Shown here: positions 38,618 to 49,138 of the stretch, one piece after another | How the letters are laid out: every line of letters starts with the position of its first letter | Numbering within the stretch: the first letter of the stretch is position 1 | Source: Nosema muscidifuracis | Taxonomy: Eukaryota; Microsporidia; Nosematidae | NCBI GenBank assembly: GCA_028335825.1 | Contig: JAIOKI010000005.1 | Location: 605,201 to 669,200 of the forward strand | Direction: 5' to 3' | DNA: 64,000 nucleotides | Made by a program: the position numbers and the translations under genes | Notes under the pieces: generated by a model | Told to the model about the DNA's origin: nothing | The model's input: the letters and a program-made list of their open reading frames with translations, nothing else | The model's database searches: none

Positions 38618-40918
38618 TTAATTTTTTTTCCCTTCTTTAGATTTTAATACACCACTAAAATTAAAGCTGTTCTGACCTAATTTTTTATCTTTTGGAGTGA
38701 AAAAGTCTCCTTCTATGTAAATTTCTTTACCTTCTTTATTTATGTTAATTTTACCAGGCATATTCTTTAAGACATAAAGTAAATCGTCAACTGATGCTTC
38801 ATTATGTTTTTTAGAAAAATTATTTGTATTCTTAGAGGAAAGTAACTTCATATCTTTATCTCCTCCCTGGAAGATGACTGACTCGATTGCTTTTTTAGAA
38901 TTGTCTGAACTTTCATTCTTATCGTCAGTTTTAGTACTTTTTTCCTTTTCATTTTTTTTGTCATTTTCATTTTTACTTTTTTCTTTTCCATCTTTATCAT
39001 TTTTACTTTTTTCTTTTCCATCTTTATCATTTTCTTTCCCTTTTCTATCTTTATCATTGTCTTTAGCTTCTTTTTCTTTTTTATCCTTTTCAGCATCTTT
39101 TATTATACTTCTAGTATCCTTCTCATTCTTGTTTTTTTCTTCTTTTTTAAGATCTTTGTTTTCATTCTTTCCTATAGAAACATAACCATCTGCTTTATCT
39201 TTACCTTCTTTTTTTATAGGATCATTCATCTTAATTGTAGTTATCTGATTCAATTTAGTAATAATAGGAATATTTGTTGATATTGCCTTTGTATCGATCT
39301 TTATCTCTTTTTCTTTGCTATCTAGCCTTTTTTGATTAGGTTTATCTTTATCAAATTCATTATTTAGATTTAATATGCTACTCCAGATACTTTCATTATC
39401 AGCTGACTTAGATTTATCAAACTCTTTTGTTTCGTATCTAATACTTTTTCTTTTAATATTGTTAGAATCATCTTTCTTATCTTTGGAATCCTCTTTCTTG
39501 TCTTTTGAATCATCTTTCTTATCTTTGGAATTCTCTTTCTTGTCCTTAGAATCTTCCTTTTTATCCTTGGAATCATTTTTCTTGTCTTTGGAATCTTCTT
39601 TTTTGTCCTTGGAATCTTCCTTTTTATCCTTGGAATCTTCCTTTTTATCCTTGGAATCATCTTTCTTGTCTTTGGAATCATCTTTTTTGTCCTTGGAATC
39701 TTCCTCTGAACAGTCTTCATCGTCTTTCTTAGAATTATCTTTAAGCTTTTATAAATCATCCTTCTTATTTTTGGCATCATTTTTCTTATTTTTCAAATCA
39801 TCTTTAATACTCTTTGCTCCATCCTTTAAATTTTTAGATTCATTTTTCTTATTTTCAATATCTTCTTTACTGACTTCATTCTTCTTAGACTCTACTTTTT
39901 TCGTATTATTAAAATCGAATGTTGACATGACACCTTTGTCTTTTTTTGCTTGAGTTATTTCATTACTTTTTCCTTTAGCGTTTTCCATAGACTCAAGTAC
40001 AGTAAATGTCTTGACATTCACCAAAACTTTTTTAGGAGCATCATCTATCAATACAGTTGTCCAGAATGCATCTTTCTTATCTTCTTTCTTCTTACCAAGT
40101 AAAAGATCAAGCTTGTCTTTTGATCCAGATCCTTCATTTGTATTATTTTCTGTGTTTAGACTAACCAAGGGTGAACCTTTTCCAGGAGGTGGTGTTTTGC
40201 TATCACCCCCTTGTGGTTTAGCATCTTTTTTATCATCACCTGATGGTTTTGCATCTTTATTGCCACCTGGAGGTTTTGCATCTTTATTGCCGCCTGGAGG
40301 TTTTGAATCTTTATTCCCGCCTGGAGGTTTACCTTCTTCTGGGTTTCCATCTTTTTTATCTCCACCTTGTTTACCAATTTCTTCTGGTAATTTCTTTAAT
40401 TCTTCTTTATTTTGCATTAAAGATTCATCAGCTAAAACTACTATAGTAGGTTTATCTCCTCCTTGTTGAGGTTTAACTAAAACTGCATCTTTATCTTTGA
40501 CTTTAATTTGCTGAATAGACACATTATCATCACCACCTTCTTTATTATCACCGCCTTCCTTATTCTTCTGATCACCTCCTTTATTATCACCACCTTCTTT
40601 ATTCTTTTGATCACCTCCTTTCTTGTCACCACCTTCCTTATTCTTTTGATCACCTCCTTTCTTATCACCATCTTGTGGTTTTCCTTGATCTGGTGGAGTC
40701 AATTTGGACATAATTAATGGACCCTTATCATCTTTTGTTTTGACTCTATCCTTAACATCAGGAAGCCTTCGTAAATCTGTTTTACCAAACATATCAGTAA
40801 AGGTTTCTACCAAAGAACTTTTAGAAGAAACATCTCGTTTCTCATTTAAGAAATTCTCAAATTCCTTGTTCATAAATAGATCACATTTCACCATGAATAA
40901 ATAGAAAATTGATATCAT
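38618..40918 (-). CDS. repetitive Lys/Asp/Gly-rich protein, frame interrupted by one TAA
   Basis: A single minus-strand frame of 767 codons with one internal TAA (39749-39751) after codon 389. The N-terminus has a signal-like stretch (MISIFYLFMVKCDLF). Then come four GGDKKGGDQKNKE units, a unique segment (LKKLPEEIGKQ), PPGGNKDAK units, and a unique stretch with AFWTTVLIDDAPKKVLVNV. After the TAA the same frame continues with about 13 SKDKKDD/SKDKKED units, a Lys/Asp block, and a non-repetitive end (LLYVLKNMPGKININKEGKE). No other stop occurs, so selection seems to have kept the frame. Options are recent nonsense mutation, readthrough, a sequence error, or two proteins. ATAAACA touches the ATG; there is no CCC motif. 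Confidence 0.6.
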
Positions 40919-43543
40919 TGTTTATTTACCAGATTTCTATTTTTATATTAAAATTGTGTTTCAGGATCAAAATTTCAGAATTGTTTCAGATTTAGCATTT
41001 CTTTTTTTCGACTATTTATGCACTAATTTTTAATTTTAAATATTTGAATTTTTTAGAATGTTCTATATGTTCCAAAAATAAGTCTAAAACAATTATAAAT
41101 AAAAAATGTTTCGTGATTTTTATTTTAAAAGAAGTTTTAATATTCTTTAAAAATAAGTATACAAAATATTTTAAGATAAAGGGATTTCAATTAATAAATT
41201 TAATTTTAATTAATAGTATAAAACAAATAATAATTTGATTTTAGATATTTTAACAAGATATCAAAATTACGTATTAAAAAAAATTCTTAGTAGTGATATC
41301 AATTATACAAAATTGATATTTTTTCTGATATCATCTTTCTAATTATGTGTATTAATTTATATTAAATTTTAATATTCAATAAATTATTCTAAAAAAATTA
41401 AACATCTTAATATAAATTACACAATTTTTATCACTCATACAACTTTAATCGTAGACTAAACTTCTAAAAATGAAGTAATTTATATATTATTTTCTTTCAA
41501 TAAATTTTTAATTCTGTCAGGAAGTTTACCATTCCATCTATCGTACAATGACATATTATTACATAACAAATTTCTTTTCATATAATCTTTTTACTTTAAG
41601 AAACATATTATTTGTATTAATTATTTCATTACTTGTAAAATGGTGTAAATATCTACTTTTTTACACGCTTCTACATAGCTTATCCAAAATTTAAAAAAAG
41701 AGTTATTGATCATAGAATAAGAAAACTATAACAATTTTAAAATCTTGTAGATTACTGGAAGTATAAAATTCAATATATTTTTTTTCTGTTTTACTTGATA
41801 AAAAATAATAAATAAGTTAAATTCTTAGTCACTAAATTCTTCGTGTATCATTTATATCTTATAAAAAATATTAGATGTCATTTAAAATTCCACATAAATC
41901 TTTTTAAAATAATTTATATCACCTTTTCTTAAGAAAAAGAAAGTAGTTATCATTTTTTAAATTAAATAACTGATATCCGAATTTTCAATTCTAAAATACC
42001 TTCAATATCATAAAGATAGCTTTTCATTGAATATTGGCTTTAAGCTTAAAAAATATAAAATCAGTAATAGACCTCTATCATATACTTTAAAAAATAATGA
42101 AGTTTCAATTGTGAATCTACCAATAATCAAAAATAATATAATTTAACTGAGAATAATAACAGAGTTAAATCTTTATTATAAATATCACTTTTGCTATTTA
42201 TTTTACTATTATAGAATATGACTCTTTCAATAAATTTATATTACGAAATTTAAATAGATTGTTAAATTTATTTTATTATTTTTATTCTAAATTAAGATTA
42301 TTAATGGCTAGAAATATATTTCGTTGCTTACTGAATATCCAAAGAATTTGTTCTAATAAATATAATTTTTTAAAAAGAGATTTTTTTAGACTCCACGCAT
42401 TTCTTTATTTTAAAAAATAGTAAATTGATATTTTATTTATTTTAAATGTCTAATTAGTTACATTGATTATTTTAAATATTTAATTAGTTACATTGATTAT
42501 TTTTAATAGCTAATCAGCTACATTGGTTATTTTTAAATATCTAATTAGTTACATTGATTATTTTAAATGATATTTTAATTTTAAGATATTAATAAATTAA
42601 AATATAAATTAATTGATTTTCAAATATATTATTCTTAATACTGGTTAAAGTTTTCCAATCATCAGAATGGGAATGTACTTATCTTGGAGTAGACTTACTC
42701 ACTTGGTAATATTATCATTATTTTTTATTAAAATAATATAATGAACAAATATAAGAAGTTAAAATTAAATTCTATTTTTAAAAATATTAACTCTTTTTAT
42801 GGAATATTTTGTCATTTTCAATTTATTATTATTTAATTATCAGGGGTTAAAAAAATAAATAATCGTTAAATTTCAAACTTTTGATAAAAATATTTTCATG
42901 ATGAAATTTATTTCGTACTTAAATATTAAAATCTAATTAATTATAATTTATCAAAAAAATATATTGAAATATTTGTCATTATAAAAAAGATTATTATCTT
43001 TTAAAAATATATTGAAATATTTGTCATTATAAAAAAGATTATTAAATTTTAAAAATATATTGAAATATTTGTCATTATTAAATTTTATAAGCAAAGTCTT
43101 TATATATTTTAATTAGAAGAAATTTAATTTATTTTAGTCTTGAATTTCTTGTAATTAAATATTTTAAAAATAAATAAAAAATGAGTATTTTTGAATCAGC
43201 CATAAGATTGACTTTTATATAATTTTTTTAACAAATCTAACTAAAGTTTTTATCAATAAATATTAATTAAAATATATAATTTAACTTAAAAAGTGCTATA
43301 ATTGAATCTTAATATTAAAGATTAAGACATCATTTTAGTCTTATTAGTAGCATTTAAAGTTTAAAGAATAAAAAATTTTAATTTATTAAAAAAATATTAA
43401 AATTTAGATTACTAATTATAAATCAAAATATTTATTATTTATTTTATTTTTTGATTTTATAATACACATCATAATTAATTAAATTACGATAATAAATTAG
43501 ATGCTTAAATATAAGAATTACCCCTTTTATTAAAAAATTTATA
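40919..43543. other. 2.6-kb gene-free region with repeats and one possible remnant
   Basis: 42425-42565 holds about four units of ATTTTAAATGTCTAATTAGT plus TACATTGATT. 42955-43085 holds three units of AAAAATATATTGAAATATTT plus GTCATTATAAAAAAGATT. On the minus strand about 41480-41720 has coding-like pieces in different frames (NFWISYVEACKKVDIYTILQ and DRWNGKLPDRIKNLLKENN), a likely decayed gene of unknown family. 42640-42710 has unusually balanced base composition and no visible reading frame. No functional gene was seen. Confidence 0.5.
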
Positions 43544-45112
43544 ATGGAAAAATATAATATAATAATTGGATGTTTATCAGGCTTATTAGTTATTTATTGT
43601 CTATTGGAAGCAGTTAATAAAGAAAATTCAGAGATAGCTGCTATTAAAAATTACGAATCTGTAAATAAATCAGAAAAAAAAAAAGTTAAAAAGAAAAAGA
43701 AATCAATAAAGAGGAATCGAAATGAAGAAGATAGTAAAAGGAATCGAAATGAAGGATTTAGTAAGAGGAATCAAAATGAAGGAGAAGATAGTAAATTTAA
43801 TAGAAGGAATCAAAATGAAGGAGAAGATAATAAATTTAATAGGAGAAATAAAAATGAAGGAGATATTAAATTTAATAGAAGGAATCAAAATGAAGAAGAT
43901 AATAAATTTAATAAGAGGAATCAAAATAAAGAAGATAGTAAATTTATAAAAGATCAATTTAATAATACAAAAAATGATAAGAAATTTTCAAATATAAAAA
44001 AATCATTTAAAGAAAATTTTGATTTTATATCTGAAGATAAATTATATGATTCGAGTTATTTTAGTGAATCAGAAGATTACAATAATAAGATATTTTCTGA
44101 TGATTCTATAGATTACAATAATAATATATCTTCTGATGATTCTATAGATAGTAATAATTTAGAGTATTTTTATACATTACCATTTATAAAATATAAATCA
44201 TCATCAAATTTATTTCTTAGGAAGTTTTTTGTACCAACTTTAATGAATACATGGTCATGGAATAAATTAGATGGAAGATTTAGTAACTTAAAAATTGATA
44301 TTTTGAGGTTTATTGGTAAATACGAAAATTTATATTCGAATTTAAATTATGATATAAAAAATGAAGATATTGAATTAATAAAAAAATCTATTTATAAATA
44401 TTATATAGAATATTTAGAAGAGTTTATGGATAACATTTATGATGAATATATATTTGATTCTGATGATGGTAATTGGTGTGATGATTTTTATACTTTGAAT
44501 CATAACCAAATATCAAGAAATTTTAGAAAAATTCTTAGTTTTATGAAAAATAGAAAAAATAATGACAATCATTTATACAAGATATTAAGTGAAACAATTG
44601 ATATTATAGACTATGAAATTAGTTTAAACAAAGATGTTGAATTATTAATACATTTATGTGGAATTTTTATTACAGATATTATAAAGTTATTAGAAATGGA
44701 GACTTCTAATAAGTTATTTGATATATTTTTTTTATATAATTCTTTAGTACTTCGACTAGCTGAAGATAAACTAAAATTAATAAGAAATTTTAAGTATGGA
44801 TATAAAGAAAAAGACAATTTTTTAAATATTATAAATCATTTAAAACTCCCATTTAAAGAATGTATTAATGATACAAAAATATTATTGTCTTTGAATAATA
44901 TTAATCTTAATATAATTTTATGTCTTTATAGTGCATTAGCAATAATTAATATAGAAATGAAATATCCAGGAATTAGTAGTAAAGCCTATAGAGTTAATCA
45001 AAATTTGTTACATAATTATTTAAGAGATTTAAATAATCATTCTATAGTTAATTCAGAATATTTATCATGTGCTTCAATAATTACAAAAAAATTAGATAAA
45101 TACATTCTATAG
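43544..45112 (+). CDS. membrane-anchored protein with RNQNEGED repeats, 522 aa
   Basis: TTACCCC lies 24-28 bases upstream of the ATG. Residues 5-22 (NIIIGCLSGLLVIYCLLE) are a signal anchor. A basic stretch (KKKVKKKKKSIK) and eight RNQNEGEDSKFNR-type units follow (about 60-135), then an Asp/Ser-rich part. From about residue 205 a well-ordered helical domain of about 310 residues begins at LPFIKYKSSSNLFLRKFFVP and MNTWSWNKLDGRFSNLKID. The domain is not recognised. Its trailing part (NMEMKYPGISSKAYRVNQNL-like text) is not repetitive, so it probably has a defined fold. Confidence 0.7.
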   Translation: MEKYNIIIGCLSGLLVIYCLLEAVNKENSEIAAIKNYESVNKSEKKKVKKKKKSIKRNRNEEDSKRNRNEGFSKRNQNEGEDSKFNRRNQNEGEDNKFNRRNKNEGDIKFNRRNQNEEDNKFNKRNQNKEDSKFIKDQFNNTKNDKKFSNIKKSFKENFDFISEDKLYDSSYFSESEDYNNKIFSDDSIDYNNNISSDDSIDSNNLEYFYTLPFIKYKSSSNLFLRKFFVPTLMNTWSWNKLDGRFSNLKIDILRFIGKYENLYSNLNYDIKNEDIELIKKSIYKYYIEYLEEFMDNIYDEYIFDSDDGNWCDDFYTLNHNQISRNFRKILSFMKNRKNNDNHLYKILSETIDIIDYEISLNKDVELLIHLCGIFITDIIKLLEMETSNKLFDIFFLYNSLVLRLAEDKLKLIRNFKYGYKEKDNFLNIINHLKLPFKECINDTKILLSLNNINLNIILCLYSALAIINIEMKYPGISSKAYRVNQNLLHNYLRDLNNHSIVNSEYLSCASIITKKLDKYIL

Positions 45113-45389
45113 TTAATTTTTATATGTTTAATTAAAAAAATATTTAAATAATTTTTCTATAGTTAATTTTTATATGTTTTGTCAATAATTCTGTTGCTTG
45201 ATTTGCTTTCTTCCTGTATCGGGTAAAATAATAAAATATTTTAAATACCTTTCAACAATTTAATAGGGTACTCGACATATTTAAAATCTTTAATATGATG
45301 TTAGAATTATTTTAAAATTCTGTGATACTTTAGTCTCATCTTATACATTTTATCAATATTTTTATTTGTTTTCAAATTATAAACAAAAG

Positions 45390-48170
45390 ATGAAGATAAT
45401 TCTATTTTTTATTCTATATATTTCATCAGAACAAATATTTCAATGTGACTGTAATATATATAGTAAAGAATGTGAAGAATATTGTCCATTTACTAAAAAT
45501 TCTTATATTAATTTGATAAAAAACAAAAAAGATTCTCTTATTCATTTTGAAGATAAAATCTATGAAGCTTGTACACTTAAAGACTGGTATTATTCTATTA
45601 GATCATCTAATTATGTAAAAAATAGAGATAAAGAGTTGTATCAATATTTGAAAAGAAATTTAGTATTATTTGATAGATGTAAGAAACCTTCAATTAATTC
45701 AAATAAAAAAGTAGATAATATCATAAGTAATAATTCAAATATAAAGAACTTTAATCCTCCAATTAATAATTTAGATAATATCATAAGTAATAGTTCAAAT
45801 ATAAAGAACTTTAGTCCTCCAATTAATAATTTATATAAACAAAAAATTAATATCGTAAGTAATAATTTAAAACTGCAAAATAGTCATCCACCAATTAATA
45901 ATTTAGATAGACAAAATATTCATCCTCCAATTAATAATTTAGATAGACAAAATAGTCATCCTCCAATTAATAATTTAGATAGACAAAATAGTCATCCTCT
46001 AATTAATAATTTAGATAGACAAAATAACATTACTTCAAATAATAAATTACTCATACCAATTAGTCCTAATATAGATCTTATAAAATACAGAAATATTAAC
46101 CATATTGAAAATACAACAAGACCTATAGATTTACCAGATAAAAGTTTAGATTTTACAAAGAATAAGATGAATTCAAATAATAATTTTATTATAGACAATC
46201 ATTCGAGTATTAATTCAGATATAATAAATCCCATAACAATTTATTTAGAAGATGATCCAGAAATAAAAAAAGACAAATCAAATTTTCATACTAGTAAAAT
46301 TGATAATAAATTAGAAATAGCTTTGATAACTAAGACAAGTACAGTTCATAGTACAATCACAAAACTTAATAATGAAAATAATTTATTAAAACATGAAATT
46401 AATTTAGAAAAAAAAATTAATGAAAAACATAATAAGAATTTTAACGAATTATTAAAAGAAATTAAGAAAATGAAAAGAATAAAGACTGTTACTAATACTG
46501 TATTTAAAAAAGAAGTTATAACAAGTACAAAGAATTTTTTTATTTGGGATGATACACCTCCATATTTTATAACAACTACTATATATAAATATATTAATGA
46601 TTTAACAGATCAGAAGATGGATTATTATAAAGATAATATTGATTCATTTTTACAGAATGATGTATTATATAATAAAAATATGTCTAATAATAAGATACAA
46701 GAAAATGACATTATATCTCTCAATACAATTTATATAACTAAAACTGAATCCCAGACTAGAACTATAACAAGAAGAAGATCTATTGTATCTCCTATAACTA
46801 GAGTATATACAACTACTAAAATAATAATAAAGACTGATACAGAGTTAAGAACTATTAAAAAAATTAATACTGATATTTTAACAATAAAGAATGATTTACC
46901 AATTATTGAAGAACATATTAATAAAGATAAAAAAATATCATCAGTAGTACAAAATAATAAAGAAATGAAATCTTTTGGAGATGAGAGTGTAACATTTGTT
47001 AATGATAATGTAAAATTTACTAAGGATAATGTGAGTGTAACATTTACTAAGGATAATGAAAGTATAACATTTACTAAAGATAATGAAATAACGATATCTT
47101 CTACTAAAGATAATGAGAGTGTAAAATCTGTTAAGGAAAATGAAAGTATATCCTCTACTAAAAAAGATGAAACAATAACATCCTCTACTAAAAAAGATGA
47201 AATAACATCATTTATTAATAAAGATAAAATAACGACATCCTCTACAAAAGATAATGAAAGTATCTCTTCTACTAAAGATAATGAAAGTATATTCTCTACT
47301 AAAAAAGATGAAACAATAACACACTCTACTAAATTTAATGATATAAAAACATCCTCTAAGGAAGACAAAGTAACATCCACTGTAAAGTGTATTGATGTAA
47401 AGACAAACTCCATAGAAAATACAAAGAAAGATATTCCTTCTATAAATATTGAAACTTCAGTTACTTCAATAAATGTAGAAAATCTTCATGATTCTATAAC
47501 TTCATCAATAGATAAAGAAATTAAGACGAGTACAGTATCATTAAGTTTAATAGATATATCAAGATCTAGTTTTCCTACTACGAGTAATTTTATGTACTCA
47601 TCTATAAGTTCTAATCTAATAAATACTACTACATCAAAAATAGAAAAATCAGATAAAGAATGTGATAAATCAAACAATAAATGTAATTTAATTGTAAATA
47701 TAAAAATAAAAAAGAAGAAGCCTAAAACAAAGACAGATACAATAACTTCTACTTATACAATACCTCCTGTTGTAATATCTAAAACAGTAACAGAATATGT
47801 TAATATTAAGCCAAGTGAAGATTTTATATCCTCTAAAGTATCATTAAGTAAAAGTATAAAGGATGGAACAAATACGAAGGATGATACTATAAAAGAGGAT
47901 GAAATAAATACAAAGGATGATAATATAAAAGAAGATAAAATAAATACAAAAGATGATACTATAAAGGAGGATAAAATAAATACAAAAGATAATATTTCAA
48001 CTGTAAAAGAGGATGATATTTCAACTATAAATACTTCAACTGTAAAAGAAGATACTTCTACAACTATTGAAGATAATACTATAAAAGAAGATACTTCTAA
48101 GATTATTCCAAAGACTACAAGCTTAAAAAGATTCAATTTAAAAGTTACATCTTATCTTTATATTACTTAG
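45390..48170 (+). CDS. large repetitive secreted protein, relative of the 921-aa protein (926 aa)
   Basis: The ATG at 45390 is used; an in-frame TTG 24 bases upstream is not. A signal peptide (MKIILFFILYISSEQIF) is followed by a Cys-rich N-terminus (CDCNIYSKECEEYC). Then come five PPINNLDRQN units (about 125-215), several Thr-rich strands (TVHSTITK, RIKTVTNTVFKKEVITST, TRTITRRRSIVSPITRVYTT), about fifteen TKDNES/TKKDETI units (about 535-680), and NIKIKKKKPKTKTDTITSTY with IPPVVISKTVTE near 770-805. The latter matches the module IKIKKPCPPKPKTIEKTVTL of the 921-aa protein. TKDDTIKEDKIN units close it. It is probably a spore surface protein; function is inferred only. ATAAACAAAA touches the ATG; there is no CCC motif. 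Confidence 0.75.
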   Translation: MKIILFFILYISSEQIFQCDCNIYSKECEEYCPFTKNSYINLIKNKKDSLIHFEDKIYEACTLKDWYYSIRSSNYVKNRDKELYQYLKRNLVLFDRCKKPSINSNKKVDNIISNNSNIKNFNPPINNLDNIISNSSNIKNFSPPINNLYKQKINIVSNNLKLQNSHPPINNLDRQNIHPPINNLDRQNSHPPINNLDRQNSHPLINNLDRQNNITSNNKLLIPISPNIDLIKYRNINHIENTTRPIDLPDKSLDFTKNKMNSNNNFIIDNHSSINSDIINPITIYLEDDPEIKKDKSNFHTSKIDNKLEIALITKTSTVHSTITKLNNENNLLKHEINLEKKINEKHNKNFNELLKEIKKMKRIKTVTNTVFKKEVITSTKNFFIWDDTPPYFITTTIYKYINDLTDQKMDYYKDNIDSFLQNDVLYNKNMSNNKIQENDIISLNTIYITKTESQTRTITRRRSIVSPITRVYTTTKIIIKTDTELRTIKKINTDILTIKNDLPIIEEHINKDKKISSVVQNNKEMKSFGDESVTFVNDNVKFTKDNVSVTFTKDNESITFTKDNEITISSTKDNESVKSVKENESISSTKKDETITSSTKKDEITSFINKDKITTSSTKDNESISSTKDNESIFSTKKDETITHSTKFNDIKTSSKEDKVTSTVKCIDVKTNSIENTKKDIPSINIETSVTSINVENLHDSITSSIDKEIKTSTVSLSLIDISRSSFPTTSNFMYSSISSNLINTTTSKIEKSDKECDKSNNKCNLIVNIKIKKKKPKTKTDTITSTYTIPPVVISKTVTEYVNIKPSEDFISSKVSLSKSIKDGTNTKDDTIKEDEINTKDDNIKEDKINTKDDTIKEDKINTKDNISTVKEDDISTINTSTVKEDTSTTIEDNTIKEDTSKIIPKTTSLKRFNLKVTSYLYIT

Positions 48171-48188
48171 TAAATTTTTAACCCCTAA

Positions 48189-48344
48189 ATGTCAGATCAA
48201 GATAAAATATTTAGCTATGCTTGTTTAAATTGTTTAACTGAGAGACATATCAAATACAAAGATCCTATAAAATGTATAGAATGTGGTAATAGAATATTAA
48301 GAAAGTTAAGAAGTAAGAATATTAATCAACTAGAAGGAAGGTGA
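48189..48344 (+). CDS. RPB12: RNA polymerase I/II/III subunit ABC10-alpha (RPB12), 51 aa
   Basis: A short gene with TTAACCCCTAA before the ATG, only 18 bp after the preceding stop. It has zinc pairs Cys12/Cys15 (YACLNC) and Cys29/Cys32, and the block DPIKCIECGNRILRKLRSK matches the RPB12 core '(D/A).IRC.ECG.RI.YK.RT'. The N-terminal extension is absent, giving 51 aa against 70 in yeast. It is shared by all three nuclear RNA polymerases and helps assembly with RPB3/AC40. It ends with TGA. Confidence 0.9.
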   Translation: MSDQDKIFSYACLNCLTERHIKYKDPIKCIECGNRILRKLRSKNINQLEGR

Positions 48345-49138
48345 ATTAAAATTGATAATAAATAAACAATAATAATTATTTTAAAAAATATCTTATTTTC
48401 TTTTTTTATAAATTAATATTTTAACAGAAATTTAAATATTCTATAAGAATAATAAAGTTTCTTATTTTTATTTAAAAATATTACAAATTATATTTTAAAT
48501 TAATTTGTTAGTGTCAAGTTCATTTTGAAATATATTTTTATGTATTGTATTAAGAAAATGATTTTTATTAAAAATAATACTTGACAGGATTATAAGGCAT
48601 TATATCAAAAAATATAATTATGACTAATTAAATATTTTATTCAGAATATAATTTTTAGTATTTTTATCTTAATTTTATATTTTCTAATTTTTTTAAAAAA
48701 AAATAGTCATAGATCATAATTATGAACCTGTCAATATATTTTTTAATTAAATTTCAAATACATTCTAACATCTTCTTATACATCAATATAAATATAATAT
48801 TTATTAAGATAAATACATAACATAAATAAAAAAATATATTTCTTATTGGTTAACATAAATAATATTTATTTCTTATTCATTAGCATAAAAATATATTCAT
48901 CTTCTTATACATCAATCTAAAATATAATATTCACTAACATAAATATATATTCATTAACATAAATCATATTCATCTTCTTATCCACCAATCTAAAATATAA
49001 TATTCATCAATCTAAAATATATTCTTAATTAAATTTCAAAGATCTTAACATTTTATCAATCAAATAAGATTGACTTTAATTTATTTCTCCTTCCTAATTT
49101 AATTTATTTAAAATATTTTCAATTAGGTATACCCTTAT
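48345..49138. other. intergenic with a possible small inverted-repeat element
   Basis: TTGACAGG at about 48583 and its reverse complement CCTGTCAA at about 48728 face each other across about 140 bp, and both arms continue with ATAATTATGA-type similarity, so a decayed MITE-like unit is possible. 48830-49020 is a loose array of ATATTCATCTTCTTATACAT and AACATAAATA units. No gene was seen. Confidence 0.4.

Noticed and set aside
39375-39953. Plus-strand 192-codon Ser/Leu/Phe frame
   Set aside because: Complement of SKDKKDD repeats of the minus-strand gene.
41044-41238. 64-codon frame
   Set aside because: Random-looking Lys/Ile/Asn composition, non-ATG start region, no motif.
45366-45389. TTG start for the 926-aa gene
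   Set aside because: An ATG 24 bases downstream starts a proper signal peptide; eukaryotic genes here use ATG.
46730-48136. Antisense frames in the 926-aa gene
   Set aside because: Valine/Ser/Leu-rich complements of Thr/Lys/Asp repeats, no start motif, no recognisable domain.
48188-48344. RPB12 as 3' exon of the preceding gene
   Set aside because: It has its own TTAACCCCTAA-ATG signal and a complete zinc domain, and the preceding gene ends in a normal stop.
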